A stretch of 64,000 bases of DNA from Pogonophryne albipinna (GCA_028583405.1 CM053252.1:38801233-38865232); one strand, 5' to 3'; positions 1 to 12,305 are shown, counted from the stretch's first letter. Notes: generated from the sequence alone by a model not told the origin. Program-made: numbers and translations.

Positions 1-305
1 GCCGGTTTTCCTTTATAAATCACAATCGACTCGAAATGCGGTGCAGCTTTTGCGGGCTTCACGTAACGCCCATCTTTGCCTATAAATAGTCAAAGAAACG
101 CCCATTCATTCATTTTGACTGACTGCATGAAGGAGATCGCAGGAAATGACGACAGAACAGCTACAAAAGACATCTCACACCGTGTCAGATTTTGGTTATT
201 TTGGGGAGGTGGAGATAAATCATATTGTTTGGTGGATGCAGTTTGAACCAGAGTAGCAGCATGGAGGTCGTCACCAAAATAAATAAATAAGTGGTCCGAA
301 AAAGG
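1..305. mobile_element. Harbinger-like MITE fragment (first part)
   Basis: Contains short phrases such as tttataaatcac and cgcccatctttgcctataaa that I associate with teleost Harbinger-type non-autonomous elements. A related end, rich in gtacgc motifs, lies at 2448-2597, so the two pieces may be one element split by the insertion at 310-1730. The left boundary is outside the window. Family assignment is from memory of teleost repeats and is uncertain. Confidence 0.35.
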
Positions 306-309
306 TTAA

Positions 310-1730
<1,421 letters not shown>

Positions 1731-1734
1731 TGAC

Positions 1735-2265
1735 AAAACAAATACACATAGCCTTCCTCAGGCAGTGTGTTTGTACCGGGGACAGGAGACCCCCCCCTTG
1801 ATGAGAAACTGTAAGAAGTGATCGGGGAATCCCTCCGGAGTGGAGTCATGACGACTGGATCTGAATTATTTGTTTGTATTTGGTGGTTTGTGTTCCAGCT
1901 GTTGATCAACTATATATCTATAATCCACCAGTTAAAGGAAATAGAACTAATGTGTTGTGTTATATTAGCTGTACAATTGACCACATATGGTGTTCTTAGT
2001 TTCCATACCTCCTGTGTTTTACGAGCGACTTATCAAGTCTTGGCAAACGGCATAAATCACGATTAAACATGATAGTATATAAAACCATGCTCGTATCTAC
2101 AACCTATAGAAATGCAAAACGGCGTCAGTTTAGATGTAATTCTGTCCTCCTGCTTACCGCATCATTTCTGAGAAAACATTTCATAACATTATCACAACAT
2201 ATTTGAGGTGGTTTTCAATAACATATCCGTATTTATTTATTTCTCCAAGTTATGTTTTTGTGTGC
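1735..2265. other. Intergenic, nothing recognised
   Basis: AT-rich sequence with no convincing coding frame or repeat family that I can identify. Confidence 0.5.
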
Positions 2266-2597
2266 ACTGAGGAGTCTCAAACAGGCGTTTGTTTAATCAT
2301 TTTAAGATTGGTTTTAATCAATTTTTGAAAATGAATTCTTCTTATATGATAAATGAGAGGTAACATTTTATTTATGGTATTATTTCCACACATTTCTCTC
2401 CATTCTTCCTTCTGCCAACGGTGTCGCAGTTTCTCGTCTCTCCCGTTGTTGTGCTTAGTGCGTACGCATGGGTTAGAGTTTGCGTGGAGGACCGCACGTT
2501 TTCCCGTCAAGTTAGTATTTTATAAATCGCAAACATTACGTAGAAACTGGCGTACGCCATCTTTTGAGCGTACGCACCGTTTATAAATGAGGCCCCA
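2266..2597. mobile_element. Harbinger-like MITE end
   Basis: Ends in gtacgcaccgtttataaatg followed by aggcccc, a terminus common in teleost Harbinger-type MITEs as I recall. It carries repeated gcgtacgc motifs (2460, 2552, 2568). It is probably the partner of the fragment at 1-305. Confidence 0.4.
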
Positions 2598-2599
2598 GA

Positions 2600-4218
2600 G
2601 CCTTTGGATACAACATGAAAAAAGCATGGGTGCCACAGGTGCCTCAACTATCCAAAGGAGTCCAGCTGCAGAACACATGTTGTTCAACGTGATGTAATAC
2701 TTTAGTAAAAGCAGCAGTTTGTCTCTAATGACTTCCAGGAGGTCGGACATCCTTGAAATGGAGCAGTGAGAAGCTAAACAAACCAAACGCACAAAATAAA
2801 ACATAGTAAAAGTAAACTTCTGCAGTAAACACTTTGCACCGGCACAGCCTCACAGTGTCACTGTGGCTCTGATTCAAACCAGATAAGAAGTCTGCAATCA
2901 CGTTCATGGTTTAAAGCAGATGTTGAGATATTTCATGAAGGAAAACGTCGACCTGCTGTTCATTCAATGAAATGTTATTAGGCTCCGTCCTCTGGGGACC
3001 AGGAATGCCTAAACAACCTTTCATGGGAACTTCTTCAAAACGTGTTCATTTGATTGCAGGACTAAAAGCCATGACTGCGTACTTCTACACTGTGGTTTTA
3101 CTACTTTTACTTTTAATTTAAATACAAAATCTGAGTAATTTATCCACCACTGACGCAAATAATAAAATACCAATATGAACTTAAATCGCAGCTTTCTCTT
3201 TCAAAAGCATAACCCTTGAAATGTCATTTATTTAAATTTAGTGGCTTCATACATAACGTTTTAGTTTGAGTAATGGACATTCCTGCAAATAAGTATACAT
3301 TTACACAATCTAAAGTTGCTATAATTAAGGTAATTATAAATCATTTAAATGTTTTTGTTTAATATTTTAAAACGTTTTCTTGACATTTGTATTTGGGTTG
3401 TGCATGTGGGAAATGACTGCAATGAACTAAAATAGAGTAACTATCAGCTGTCTGTTGTTCACCTGTTCCTCTCCAGTCCTGTTCCATCCTCTCTTCCTGC
3501 AGAGCGGCTCTGAGTTTAGACATGAGCTCCTCACTATAAATAGCAGACTGTTAGTCCTGCTTGTTTGTCACATCACTAATGATGGTGCACAGCAGTTCTC
3601 CGGCTCTCTCTGCCTGCCTCCAGTTTGCTCCAGTGTGCAGCGACTCCATCCATCGTGGTGAGCTCCCAGAGAAACAGATTCCTCCTCTGCTCGGGGCCTA
3701 CAGACAGCTCCCTGCCTCACTGAGGAGTGACAGCTCATATCACATGTCCTCCAGAGGACTGGAAACATTTTGGGACATTGCTTTTTGCCATTCGTTTTTA
3801 GAAGATCGTTGATGGTTATTGTCAACAGGGGATGAAATAACTAAAGCCATAATCCATTATCTACTTCTATTTGATTTACTAACACTGTTTGCTGCTGCTT
3901 TTCTTGTAAGCAATCTATAAAAAGAAGAAAAAGAAAAACAGTTCTTTAGTATTCTACTTCTCTAGAATAATGATATTATATGATGAATGAATAGATGTAT
4001 ATACTTTGTGTTATTAATCAAATGTGGCTCTTCAAAGTAATTGAAGTTATCAAATTAATGAGGTGCTCGTCTGTCGCTCACTTTCCATAAAACTAACTGT
4101 ACTAAAAGTAAATGAGCTGGATGGTGTTTAATGGGGTTTAATGGAACATAATGAGTTCACTGCTGAGGGATGTTTCCACTAGCGAGCCTTGCTTTCACTT
4201 TCCTGCTGTTTAGATATT

Positions 4219-4220
<2 letters not shown>
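2600..4220. other. Intergenic, nothing recognised
   Basis: No coding frame with splice signals that I trust and no terminal inverted repeats seen. The stretch 3450-3800 is less AT-rich than its surroundings but has no recognisable protein similarity in either strand. Confidence 0.5.

Positions 4221-4310
<90 letters not shown>
4221..4310 (+). repeat. (AC)n microsatellite
   Basis: Uninterrupted 90 bp array. It marks the left edge of duplicated block A; the same edge in block B is also an AC array. Confidence 0.98.
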
Positions 4311-4312
<2 letters not shown>

Positions 4313-4496
4313 TTTCAATTGTTATCAGGCCATGATATGCTTCAGAAGGGGTGAAAAGACATCCAACATTATGAAAAGGTCTCCTAATGTTTCATTGTAT
4401 TTTATAGGTTTTTATTCAATATTTTATGTAGGCTACCAGTGTCTTTATTGAAGAGACAGAGATGAAAGGGGGATGACGTTTCACTTCTGACGTAAA

Positions 4497-4845
4497 TGGT
4501 CCCAGTGTTAAGGCCTAGAGAATATTGGACCACAAAGCAAAAGACTAGAGAGAGATGGTCAAAAACAAGAAGTTTATTTAAGCAGAGGAACAGAAAAACG
4601 GCAGTGGAGGCAGGAAGCTGGCTGGCACGGAGAGGTCAGGAACAGGAGGCACAAATCCAAGCAAAAGATCACAGGGAGGAGGAGAGCAGCGAGACACACC
4701 GGAGGGTCGAACACAAAGGAAGTATCTGGCAGGGAAGTGGCAAGAGGACCGGGCTTTTATATCCACAGGTGAAGTGGTGAGTGGAAACAGGTGTGCCTCG
4801 TCTGCTCCTGGGAGGAGCCAGCCAACTCCCTGTCACACACCAGCC
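4497..4845 (-). mobile_element. Probable solo LTR, Gypsy-like
   Basis: Read on the minus strand, this has LTR layout: tgtgacaggg near the start, a TATA-like ggatataaaag (about 4753-4763), a pyrimidine-rich transcribed part, and a polyadenylation signal aataaacttc (4573-4578). This resembles LTRs of teleost Gypsy elements. No internal gag-pol sequence flanks it, so it would be a solo LTR or fragment. The exact ends are not fixed because I could not find a target duplication. Confidence 0.5.
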
Positions 4846-4990
4846 CTGCAGAGGAAAACAGAGAAGGGAGGGAGGAGCCAGGAAACTCCCTGTCACACAC
4901 CAGCCCTGCAGAGGAAAACAGAGAAGGGAGGGAGGAGCCAGCCAACTCCCTGTCACACACCAGCCCTGCAGAGGAAAACAGAGAAGGGAG
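4811..4990 (+). repeat. 60-bp minisatellite, three units
   Basis: Exact period 60 (4811-4870, 4871-4930, 4931-4990), units differing at only a few bases (ccagccaac versus ccaggaaac). Copy B of the block has only one unit, so the triplication arose in copy A or was lost in B. Confidence 0.95.
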
Positions 4991-5314
4991 GGGGGAGACA
5001 GGAAAAAACACAAAAAAAGCACACAACAAAACAGAATCATAACACCCAGGCCAGTATGTGGTCTGCCATTACAGCCCTCATTTGACTTTTCTTAGGTTTC
5101 AATTAAGTTCAGCTTAGGCACCACAATTACGTGATTAGGTTGAGGAATCATGTTTTGCTATAAGAACAAGTATAACGTAAAGTTACTTAAATGACAGATG
5201 CAATGTTACTTTCCCCACGTAGGCAACAACATTGAGTTTTGGTTTCACAAAGAATACACACCCTATTCTCCTGGGTTAAAGTCCAGAGTTTGTTTGACCA
5301 ATCTATCCATCAAT

Positions 5315-6039
5315 CCACACATCAATCCACCCTCTCCATATGCTAAGGTCTTTATACCACGTCAACTGACCCTCTTCTTGGTGTCCATTATGGCTTTAAC
5401 ATCCATGTGAATGAATGATAAGAGCACTCTAACCACTCAAAGGTTTAGCAGGCCATTCATCTGTATATAGGTGGCTGATGAACACTGGTGACAGCCAATC
5501 AATAGCATGATATCATCTGAAGCTGCCTGACCCCTTGCCCAACTGTTAATTATACATGTTTTATCAGTTGTTAATCAGTTAAAACATTAAAGTCAATTAA
5601 GCATCCAATCTCTGATTAAATCATAGATTAGGTAAATAAGATTACTCGACACAGTGTTAACCTTTTTGACAGTCAAACAGTTTATCAAATACCTTTATTC
5701 TTCCCACAGAAGGGACATTTACAAAAGGATTCTGCATTAAGAATATTGTGTGTTAATGTGTAAACGACAACAGCCCTAATCTTTATATAGAAATAATGAT
5801 CGAATGGTAATAAAAACAAGAAAAGGATTGTTACCATAAAGAAGTTCTCCTCAAGCCTTCATAGTTGTTTAATGTCAGATACAAAAAGTGTAGCTATTGA
5901 AAGAACATCTGGCTGTTAAAGAGACACAGTTTCCCTCAGGACTTGGCACATTTATGTAATAATATCCACCTGTTTAATTGCATTTCTAAAACAAAGCAGT
6001 TCTTCTCCAGTCAACTGTGAGATGTAAACTTTACTACTG
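5315..6039. other. Intergenic, nothing recognised
   Basis: AT-rich, no coding or repeat signature that I can name. Confidence 0.5.
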
Positions 6040-6272
6040 TATACTATTACCAGTGCTTTTGTTATTGATGAAACTCAATAATATAATTTAATTTAAATAC
6101 AAAACTGTGATAACCACCATTCTGCATTTTGAGTACTATGACTTTTTTAGTAATGATTATACTTCTGTACTAACTTTTGAATTCAGGACTTTTAATTGTA
6201 ATGGAGGATTTCAAGGGCATAGTATTTCTACTTTAACTTAAGTAAATGGTCTGAGTACTTCTTCCATCACCG
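6040..6272 (-). mobile_element. MITE end, cagtggtgga type
   Basis: Ends with tctgagtacttcttccatca, the complement of the widespread teleost terminus cagtggtggaagaagtactc. The preceding 200 bp resembles the interior of the same family (tacttctgtactaac). Only one end is present. Confidence 0.45.
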
Positions 6273-6769
6273 TAAAGCTCCCAAACATTAAGAGGAATGG
6301 AAAATGGACATACTAATAAAGTACCAAAGTATCTCCCAGTTTCTTTGATTAAACTACACAGTAGTGAAGTGCACACGGACACGTTGCTCCTGCAAGCTGA
6401 ACCAAACACATACTTTAACAGGAACACACTAAACAGTAATTTAACAGAGCAGAATGAGTGGAGCTGTACAGAGCCAGACTCTTCCAGGTTTCACACAAAA
6501 CACATTCTGGTTCTCTGCAGAGGCGACACCATCGTAAATCATTCCAGCTGGTCAGGGTCTGTCGCCACGGAGCTGCATGTGCTGTCCAGATAACACTCAC
6601 CACTGCTGATGTGCTGATTCTATCAGGTGAACAGAAGGGGGCTTTTCTGCAGCAAAATGACCCCTTCTGTTATCCGATATGCCATGGTTTGAAAAGTGAT
6701 GGTTGTCACACCATGTAAGACACATTTGCTTATTTAAGGTATTGAAAAAGGCTTAGTTTAAGCTAAAGG

Positions 6770-6885
6770 CAGTGGTGGGAAGTAACTAAGTACATTTGCT
6801 CAATCACTGTAATGTAAGAACAAATGTTGAGGTACTTTTGAGTATTTCATTTCTGTGCCATTTCATGCTTCTACTTTTGGTACTC
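6770..6885 (+). mobile_element. MITE end, cagtggtgggaa type
   Basis: Starts cagtggtgggaagtaactaa, a terminus related to the one at 6272, then breaks off after the cttctactttt stretch. Sequence like the interior of this family reappears near 8523 and 24345 (tttttactccac, ttactttgcagattctgat). Confidence 0.45.
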
Positions 6886-7202
6886 TGTGTTTTGATACAA
6901 AATACTTATGGTGACTTAAAGGTGCAAAACAAGCAACAACGGTCCACAACATTTCCATTAGGAGAAACGCACTGCAGCTTCAGAAACTGTCACTGTCGTC
7001 AGTGATAGTCTGTTCATAATAGTGTAATCATAAAAATGTTTCATCAGTATATTTGAAATGACTAGGTTAGCAACGTTAGCAAGCTAGCCTACAACAGATC
7101 TGCACAAATATCCGAAAGAATCATGCGGTCACATTGTTATAATGAGCATATACAACTTACATTTTAGGTACGTTTCTAACAACAATGACAGTTGGCCATC
7201 TT

Positions 7203-7262
7203 CAGTGGCGTTTTTATATGTACAAAAGTGGTGGGGCACAAAAAACGTAGAGGTTTATATTT
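7203..7262 (+). mobile_element. hAT-like terminus, shared with 63029
   Basis: Reads cagtggcgtttttatatgta followed by caaaagtggtggggcac. The same roughly 50 bases occur at 63029-63090 in the same orientation. The cagtggcg start is typical of hAT termini, but no target duplication or second end was found. Confidence 0.5.
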
Positions 7263-7294
7263 CAACCCAGTCTCACTGCATTTCGTGTTATAGT

Positions 7295-7498
7295 CACGAC
7301 ATTTAATCTATTGATTGGTGTTCACCAACACGACATTTAATCTATTGATTGGTGTTCACCAACACGACATTTAATCTATTGATTGGTGTTCACCAACACG
7401 ACATTTAATCTATTGATTGGTGTTCACCAACACGACATTTAATCTATTGATTGGTGTTCACCAACACGACATTTAATCTATTGATTCGTGTTCACCAA
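7295..7498 (+). repeat. 34-bp minisatellite, exactly six units
   Basis: Six contiguous 34-bp units, each beginning cacgacatttaatctattga and ending gtgttcaccaa. Units 1-5 look identical and unit 6 differs by one base (ttcgtg for ttggtg). The flanks (tcgtgttatagtc, cgtgtcacacag) echo parts of the unit. Confidence 0.97.
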
Positions 7499-7499
7499 C

Positions 7500-8169
7500 A
7501 CGATTTCCCCCTTTTGTTCGTGTCACACAGAACGATTTTAAAAGCAATGTATTTCTATTAGTATGTTTCGTGCCTGCAGCACGTCTTTTTGTCCGGTCGG
7601 GTCTTGGTAGACCGGAAGCTGTGGGGTTCATAAAAACATCTCCTTACTCAATATCAAGCCACGATTATTGTTTTTATTTTAAATCGTATAATGTCGGACT
7701 TTTTTTGTCGTCTGTGAGGAAAATAAATGGGACTCAGAGCCTCAGAATACTGAAATCTGTATTTTGTTTTATCTTTTTTTCCTTCTAATTTGTTATTCTT
7801 TTCTAAATAACAAATGTTATTTACTCACCAATAACACACAATTATCCTTGTTTTTATTTTTTTGTTTAATTCTATAATCTCTGGCTTTTTTGGCGTCCGT
7901 CAGGAACTGAATTTCAAAATAAAAATAACCGGAAACAGACGTAGGCCTATAAGGGACATTTCGAGCATCATTGCGATACACAGCCACTGAACTGATTACC
8001 CAAGATCCTCAGCTATGGTTTAAGCTCGCTGATTGGATGTTTTAGCCGCAATGCACGTTGGGATATGGTGTTAATGCGATATGAAATCCGAAAAACATTT
8101 TGGAGTTTCGGATGGCCGAAGACACTACACTACCCATAATCCCCAGCTATCGTTTAGGACTACAGTCCC
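7500..8169. other. Repeat-derived spacer
   Basis: Contains short related phrases (gattggatgttttagccgc, actacactacccataatcc) that look like diverged copies of the adjoining duplicated block. No gene seen. Confidence 0.4.
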
Positions 8170-8708
8170 TGTGATTAATCTTCAAGCTCTGGGATTGGAT
8201 GTTGGAGTGGCAGTGTGCCAAGGTTACGCTGAGCGTCAAACAGCTGTTTGAAATGGAACGAAACCACGCCAGACTATCCCAAACTGGAATCGAACGCCCC
8301 CCCAGAACTACACATGCTGGCTATTGTGTTTCACAAAATGTTCTATGGGACGTCTCTACAGAACGTTTTCGTTTTTCCCACAATTAGAAGTTGCCAGTAT
8401 TAAACACATTGGTGTTATCAAATGTAAAACATATAATTAATAAATGGGTGAAAATCACTTGTGTCCATAATGCGCAGCATTAATATATACCCACATGACA
8501 GCTCATTGTTACTTTGTAATTCTACTCCACTACAATTCAGAGGTTAACCTGCTATTTTTACTCCACTTATTTGAGTTACTTTGCAGATTCTGATTAATGA
8601 TGTGAAATATAAACAACCCTTAAATCAGACTTTAGTTACACCTGAGTAAAATTCAGGGAAGGTGATTGTCAAGTGCCAAAAATCAGGAGAGATATTTGAT
8701 AGTTGGTG
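8170..8708 (+). repeat. Dispersed duplicated block, uninterrupted copy
   Basis: Diverged direct copy of 22793-23164 plus 24313-24518, sharing for example gtgattaatcttcaagctct and gattaatgatgtgaaatata. It contains gcattaatatatacccac, which is the empty target site for the hAT element inserted at 23165 in the other copy. Confidence 0.85.
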
Positions 8709-8753
8709 CTTGAGAAGACTAAACATTTATCTGCAATTGACATAAATGGAAAC

Positions 8754-9330
8754 CAGTGGCGAACCGTCAGGGCCTTCAAGGTATTCAGAGAATACCCTGG
8801 AACACTCAGATAAAACAAACAAAAAATCGATTTAATTATATAAATAAAATGTATATAAAATGAATAAATGAGAATCGTATCCGTGTTGTTGATCTGTAAT
8901 ATTACAGTGTTATGTTGATTTGTTTGTCCTTCTCGGACCATGCACTACGCATTTCAGTGGTTTTGTGTTAGAAAAGAAAGCAACCAATCAGATCTTGTCC
9001 TTCAACCAAGGTATTCTACATCCTTGATCGAATGCCCTGGACGTTGCACTGAATGAGAGCGTACCTTTGGACTGACAGTTTGATCAACCAATCATAGATT
9101 GATTTGTAGCCAATGGGCGTATTCTTTCAGAGTTCCCCTCGGTTCCAGGGTATTCTAGAAGGCCCGCTAGTTAACTGGATAGAGACAGATGATCTAGATG
9201 AGTGCGACGAAGCAATTCATGCCGTTTTATTGTTTTTAACGTTGAAATGACAAGTGCAACAGGTGAAGATGAAGTTGTTGCGGAATTGTTGTGAGTACCC
9301 TTTTCAAGACGACAATTCAGTGAAAAGCAG
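8754..9330 (+). mobile_element. hAT element remnant, TTF-type
   Basis: Starts cagtggcgaaccgtcaggg, a hAT-like terminus. An ATG at 9247 begins MTSATGEDEVVAELL, then an in-frame TGA at 9292, then VPFSRRQFSEK. That last string resembles the PFSxxxFxEK stretch near the N-terminus of TTF-domain hAT transposases. The reading stops where another hAT-like end begins at 9328, so the element is truncated by a later insertion. Confidence 0.5.
9247..9330 (+). pseudogene. N-terminal fragment of a hAT transposase
   Basis: About 27 codons from the ATG at 9247, with an internal TGA at 9292-9294 and loss of everything after 9330. It is non-functional. The family call rests on a short motif only. Confidence 0.4.
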
Positions 9331-9412
9331 TAGCGTAGGCAGAAATGTACTTTAGGGTGGGCCTGTAAAAAATAGGGTGGGCCAGATTTTTCTTCTGGCA
9401 TCAGAAGCTAAC
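9328..9412 (+). mobile_element. hAT-like terminus
   Basis: Reads cagtagcgtaggcagaaatg, followed by two gggtgggcc phrases, resembling hAT ends seen in teleosts. No partner end found. Confidence 0.4.
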
Positions 9413-9429
9413 AACAATCCCCGCCGGTA

Positions 9430-9720
9430 CCGGTGGCAGATTACTTTTGGAATACTTTCTTTTTCCATAACAGATGGGTATGTTTTGGTGAACAGGAGAT
9501 ACTTATTTTACTGTTTAATGGCTTATCAAGAGCACAAACACAACATCTTGGTGTCATTCTGGACAGCTCTCTCATCTGCACCCAAAAAAACATCACTGCA
9601 TTCTTTGTACTGTCTTAAAACCTTTCCTTAGAATATGTTATGAATTGTAAGGTGTCCTTGGGTGCTTTGAAAGGCGCCCCTAAATAGAATGAATTATCAT
9701 TATTATTATTTATTATTATT
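9430..9720 (+). mobile_element. LINE 3' end fragment
   Basis: One frame reads AQTQHLGVILDSSL (about 9530-9575), matching the LGV-D-SL motif downstream of the reverse transcriptase core in L2/jockey-type LINEs. It is followed by a 3' tail (gcgcccctaaatagaatg) and a TTA-rich run to 9720. Heavily deleted and non-coding. Confidence 0.5.
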
Positions 9721-9989
9721 ATCTGAAACGATGTAATAACTTTTAAAACTTGTTCCAGTCACTTGCCCCATGCATTCAGCAGCAGCAGGCCATTCACTTT
9801 GATTTTATCCCGTTATAAATGTCATCATTTTGACAATAAAGAAATGCTACATAAACGTTATCTTCCACATTTTATCTAACCATCTCCGTTTCTAACTTTC
9901 AATATAGTTTAAAAGAGATCTCTCTCTCATCTGCGTGGGGGGGCGGGGCCTCACAGACATGCTGCAGCGCCGTGCAGTGCACACAGTTC
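9721..9989. other. Intergenic, nothing recognised
   Basis: No coding or terminal-repeat signature seen. Confidence 0.4.
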
Positions 9990-10180
9990 TGCCGGTAATG
10001 AATATTACATTTTCCACCAATAATTCCAATAAGTATTCCAAAATGTATTCACTTCAGGTTTACGAAAGTAACTGTAATCAGATTACTCGTTTTTCAAATG
10101 TAACGCCAGCTGAATACACTTGATTTTTGAATTCTGATTACGTAACGCCGTTACATGTATTCTGTTACAACCCAACGCTG
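9990..10180 (-). mobile_element. MITE end, gttacgtaatcag type
   Basis: Ends with attacgtaacgccgttacat and caacgctg. Its complement corresponds to a common teleost terminus starting cag-gttggggagtaacgg (recalled, not looked up). One end only. Confidence 0.45.
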
Positions 10181-10323
10181 TGTATATCTCTCCGGACTGT
10201 CCACCAGCAGATGAAAAACACCCACCTCCGCCTCTTCCAAGGGACGAGGGAACCGTGCGGTAGAGTTTCCGTTAAAAAATGTTTTCAAGGTGCCGGTACT
10301 CAGTAAAATGTCGGTACTCAGCC

Positions 10324-10339
10324 GCCGCCGGCCGGCGGC
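10324..10339. repeat. GC palindrome
   Basis: Perfect 16-bp palindrome gccgccggccggcggc, unusually GC-rich for this AT-rich region. Confidence 0.95.
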
Positions 10340-10565
10340 ATCTCATGACGCATCTATGACGTGCCGCAGCGATAGACTAGAGCAGAAAAGACATCACATA
10401 ACGTTAGCATTTCGAACATTTTAGCATGGCTTAATAATAGTGTGAAAAGACAGCGGTTGTCACCGGACAAGGATTCCCTCTCTCCTTTCCTGCTGAAAGA
10501 TGGTGAGTGTACTCAGGGACGAGGAGTCATTTAACCAGCCGCCAGTAGGAGTCAGGCTTTACTTT

Positions 10566-10785
10566 CTTTTATATCCATAAAGAAAAAGTAAATCTGTTTC
10601 CAGTTGTTTCATATGGATGTTGAGAGGTATCCATATATCTCTTCATTTTGCTCTCAAAGTGCACCAGATTGATGCATCTAACTTCAATATTTAAAAAAAA
10701 AATCTTCCCGGGGGAGCATGCCCCCGGACCCCCCTAGGGTGTCAGGTCCACTCCCTGTTTATAAAAATAGCACTTTACCACTGCA
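10566..10785 (-). mobile_element. Repeat shared with 35060-35270 (inverted)
   Basis: Inverse complement of about 35060-35270, including agtgcaccagattgatgc and the G/C-run phrase ggacccccctag. The parent family is probably hAT-like: at 34852 its companion starts cagtggcggcgcc. Confidence 0.65.
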
Positions 10786-10826
10786 CCCCCTCTAATCTCA
10801 GATGCACCCTGAGCCATTTTGTTTAA

Positions 10827-12016
10827 GGCGAGACACGGCAGGCAAAAACATCGTTTTTCAAGTACTGGTCAATTTTGAGATTTTGTGCTATTTTGATTCT
10901 ATAACATGTTTTCTTTCAGGCTTTTGGAAGGAAAACGTACAAAATACACATTTAAGTGTTTATTTTACTATAGTTTGTCTATTTGCGTCTGTAGATTTCT
11001 CCTAAATTCACCAAAAGTTAGCATTCTAACGTAACATAAAGTACCGCGACCGCTGTGTGCACCATGTCAACAGAGATATCGCTGGAAAGCTGTGTCTCTC
11101 CTGCACAATCTCATCCGATCCAAATATGGTCATTTCCTTTGTATCAGCAACCAATCGTGAAAGCACAAAGGGGTCTTAAACCAAGAAACGAAATCTCATT
11201 GGCTGGTGTCAATTTCTGACAACGTGATTCGTTCAGATGCGTCACGTGGTGTGCTAAAACACTTCCTGGTTAGCTTTCCGCTCGAAATTGAAATCTCAAA
11301 ATGGCAAAAGAACGGCGAAAAAAACGTTCACAGAGAAGACGACAACAATTGTCACTTGCACGAAGCAAGGTTATACAAAAAACAAATGACCCCGAACATG
11401 AAATACCTTCACGGAGTGCGTCGATGTGCAAGCTATCATCCAAAGAACAGGAGGGTTTAGCTAGCGCCTCACTGCAATCTTTAAAGGTCGTTTTCTCAAA
11501 ATGAGTTTTTTCTCCTACTCTGAGTTCGAAATTTCAACTTCAGTAGCACGTAGATACACCAAACCTTCCAGTTATATTCCTATCAATATTATGAAGGCTT
11601 TTACAGAAGGGTTTGTTCATATATCATTCATAGCCTGAATTATACAACATTTTATACCTAAAAACATGGCGAAAATGGATATTTTAGGGCTGTTGACAGT
11701 ATTTTCTGATTTATGGAGTGATAAAGAGAGATATCCAATATCCCTTCTGTAAAAGCCTTAGATACTAATATGACTACAAAATGAAACAAGAATTTTGAAC
11801 CTGGCTTTATCCAAAGTTCAGATTTCGATTCCTGAAATGTGTTAAAATATGTGCATATTTAATGAGATAATGGATAATTTGCATATTTAAACATGCTATT
11901 TCAGAAAACTTGTAATACAAAAGACAATTGCCTTATTGTAAGTAATTAACTGGAGAAATTTCTAGCTGATACCTTTAAGTTAAAAAAATTACCCTATTCA
12001 CCTGGGGTGTCTCGCC
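10827..12016. mobile_element. TTAA-flanked DNA transposon, 1190 bp
   Basis: Flanked by TTAA at 10823-10826 and 12017-12020. Termini ggcgagacacggcagg and, inverted, ggcgagacaccccagg form a 16-bp inverted repeat with two mismatches. TTAA targets suggest piggyBac or Kolobok ancestry. The interior holds an 18-bp inverted pair (11594-11611 with 11742-11759) and a short open frame at 11301-11504. No full transposase. Confidence 0.75.
11301..11504 (+). CDS. Short basic open frame inside TTAA element
   Basis: 67 codons starting MAKERRKKRSQRRRQQ, strongly basic, then a serine-rich part. It lies inside the 10827-12016 element. It could be the start of the lost transposase or pure chance. I do not recognise it, and no other domain is visible. 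No splice donor follows convincingly. Confidence 0.2.
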   Translation: MAKERRKKRSQRRRQQLSLARSKVIQKTNDPEHEIPSRSASMCKLSSKEQEGLASASLQSLKVVFSK

Positions 12017-12194
12017 TTAAGTACAGTGAGCCTTTCTAAAATATACAGTAAAGAGACAAACCCACCAGCATTATAGGATATACTATGACTTTGAGCCAAA
12101 TACTTGTTTTTCAGCTGTATAAATTGACTTGAAACAGTTGCTGATTTAGAGTACTGGCACCTTTTTTATTCCAATTCAAGCACTGGAGTGACGT

Positions 12195-12305
12195 CAGTGG
12201 CGGCGCCAGGGTATGGCTGGGGTAGGCTACAGCCATACCAAGAAATGGCTTAGCCCCACCATGAAAAATGATGTTAAAGTAAGCAAAATAAAGTCTGCCA
12301 ACCAA
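12195..12305 (+). mobile_element. hAT-like terminus
   Basis: Starts cagtggcggcgccagggta. The same cagtggcggcgccag opening occurs at 34852. Only one end is present. Confidence 0.45.

Larger units (their letters stand above)
4311..5314. repeat. 1-kb duplicated block, copy A
   Basis: Direct, nearly identical copy of 16049-17734. By eye there are about five substitutions and one single-base indel over roughly 880 shared bases, once the 796-bp insertion in copy B and two extra 60-bp units in copy A are removed. Subtracting these gives 1003 versus 1004 bases, so the alignment closes. Homology starts right after a CA array in both copies and stops at the same base (caat), where copy B runs into another CA array. 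Confidence 0.93.

Noticed and set aside
3450..3830. Possible exon cluster in a less AT-rich patch
   Set aside because: No acceptor/donor pair encloses an open frame with sensible phase on either strand.
4669..5040. Frames of about 100 codons across the 60-bp repeats, both strands
   Set aside because: Period 60 is a multiple of three, so several frames stay open by construction. No recognisable protein.
7295..7498. CRISPR array
   Set aside because: The 34-bp units are contiguous with no spacers, and the genome context is vertebrate. It is a minisatellite.
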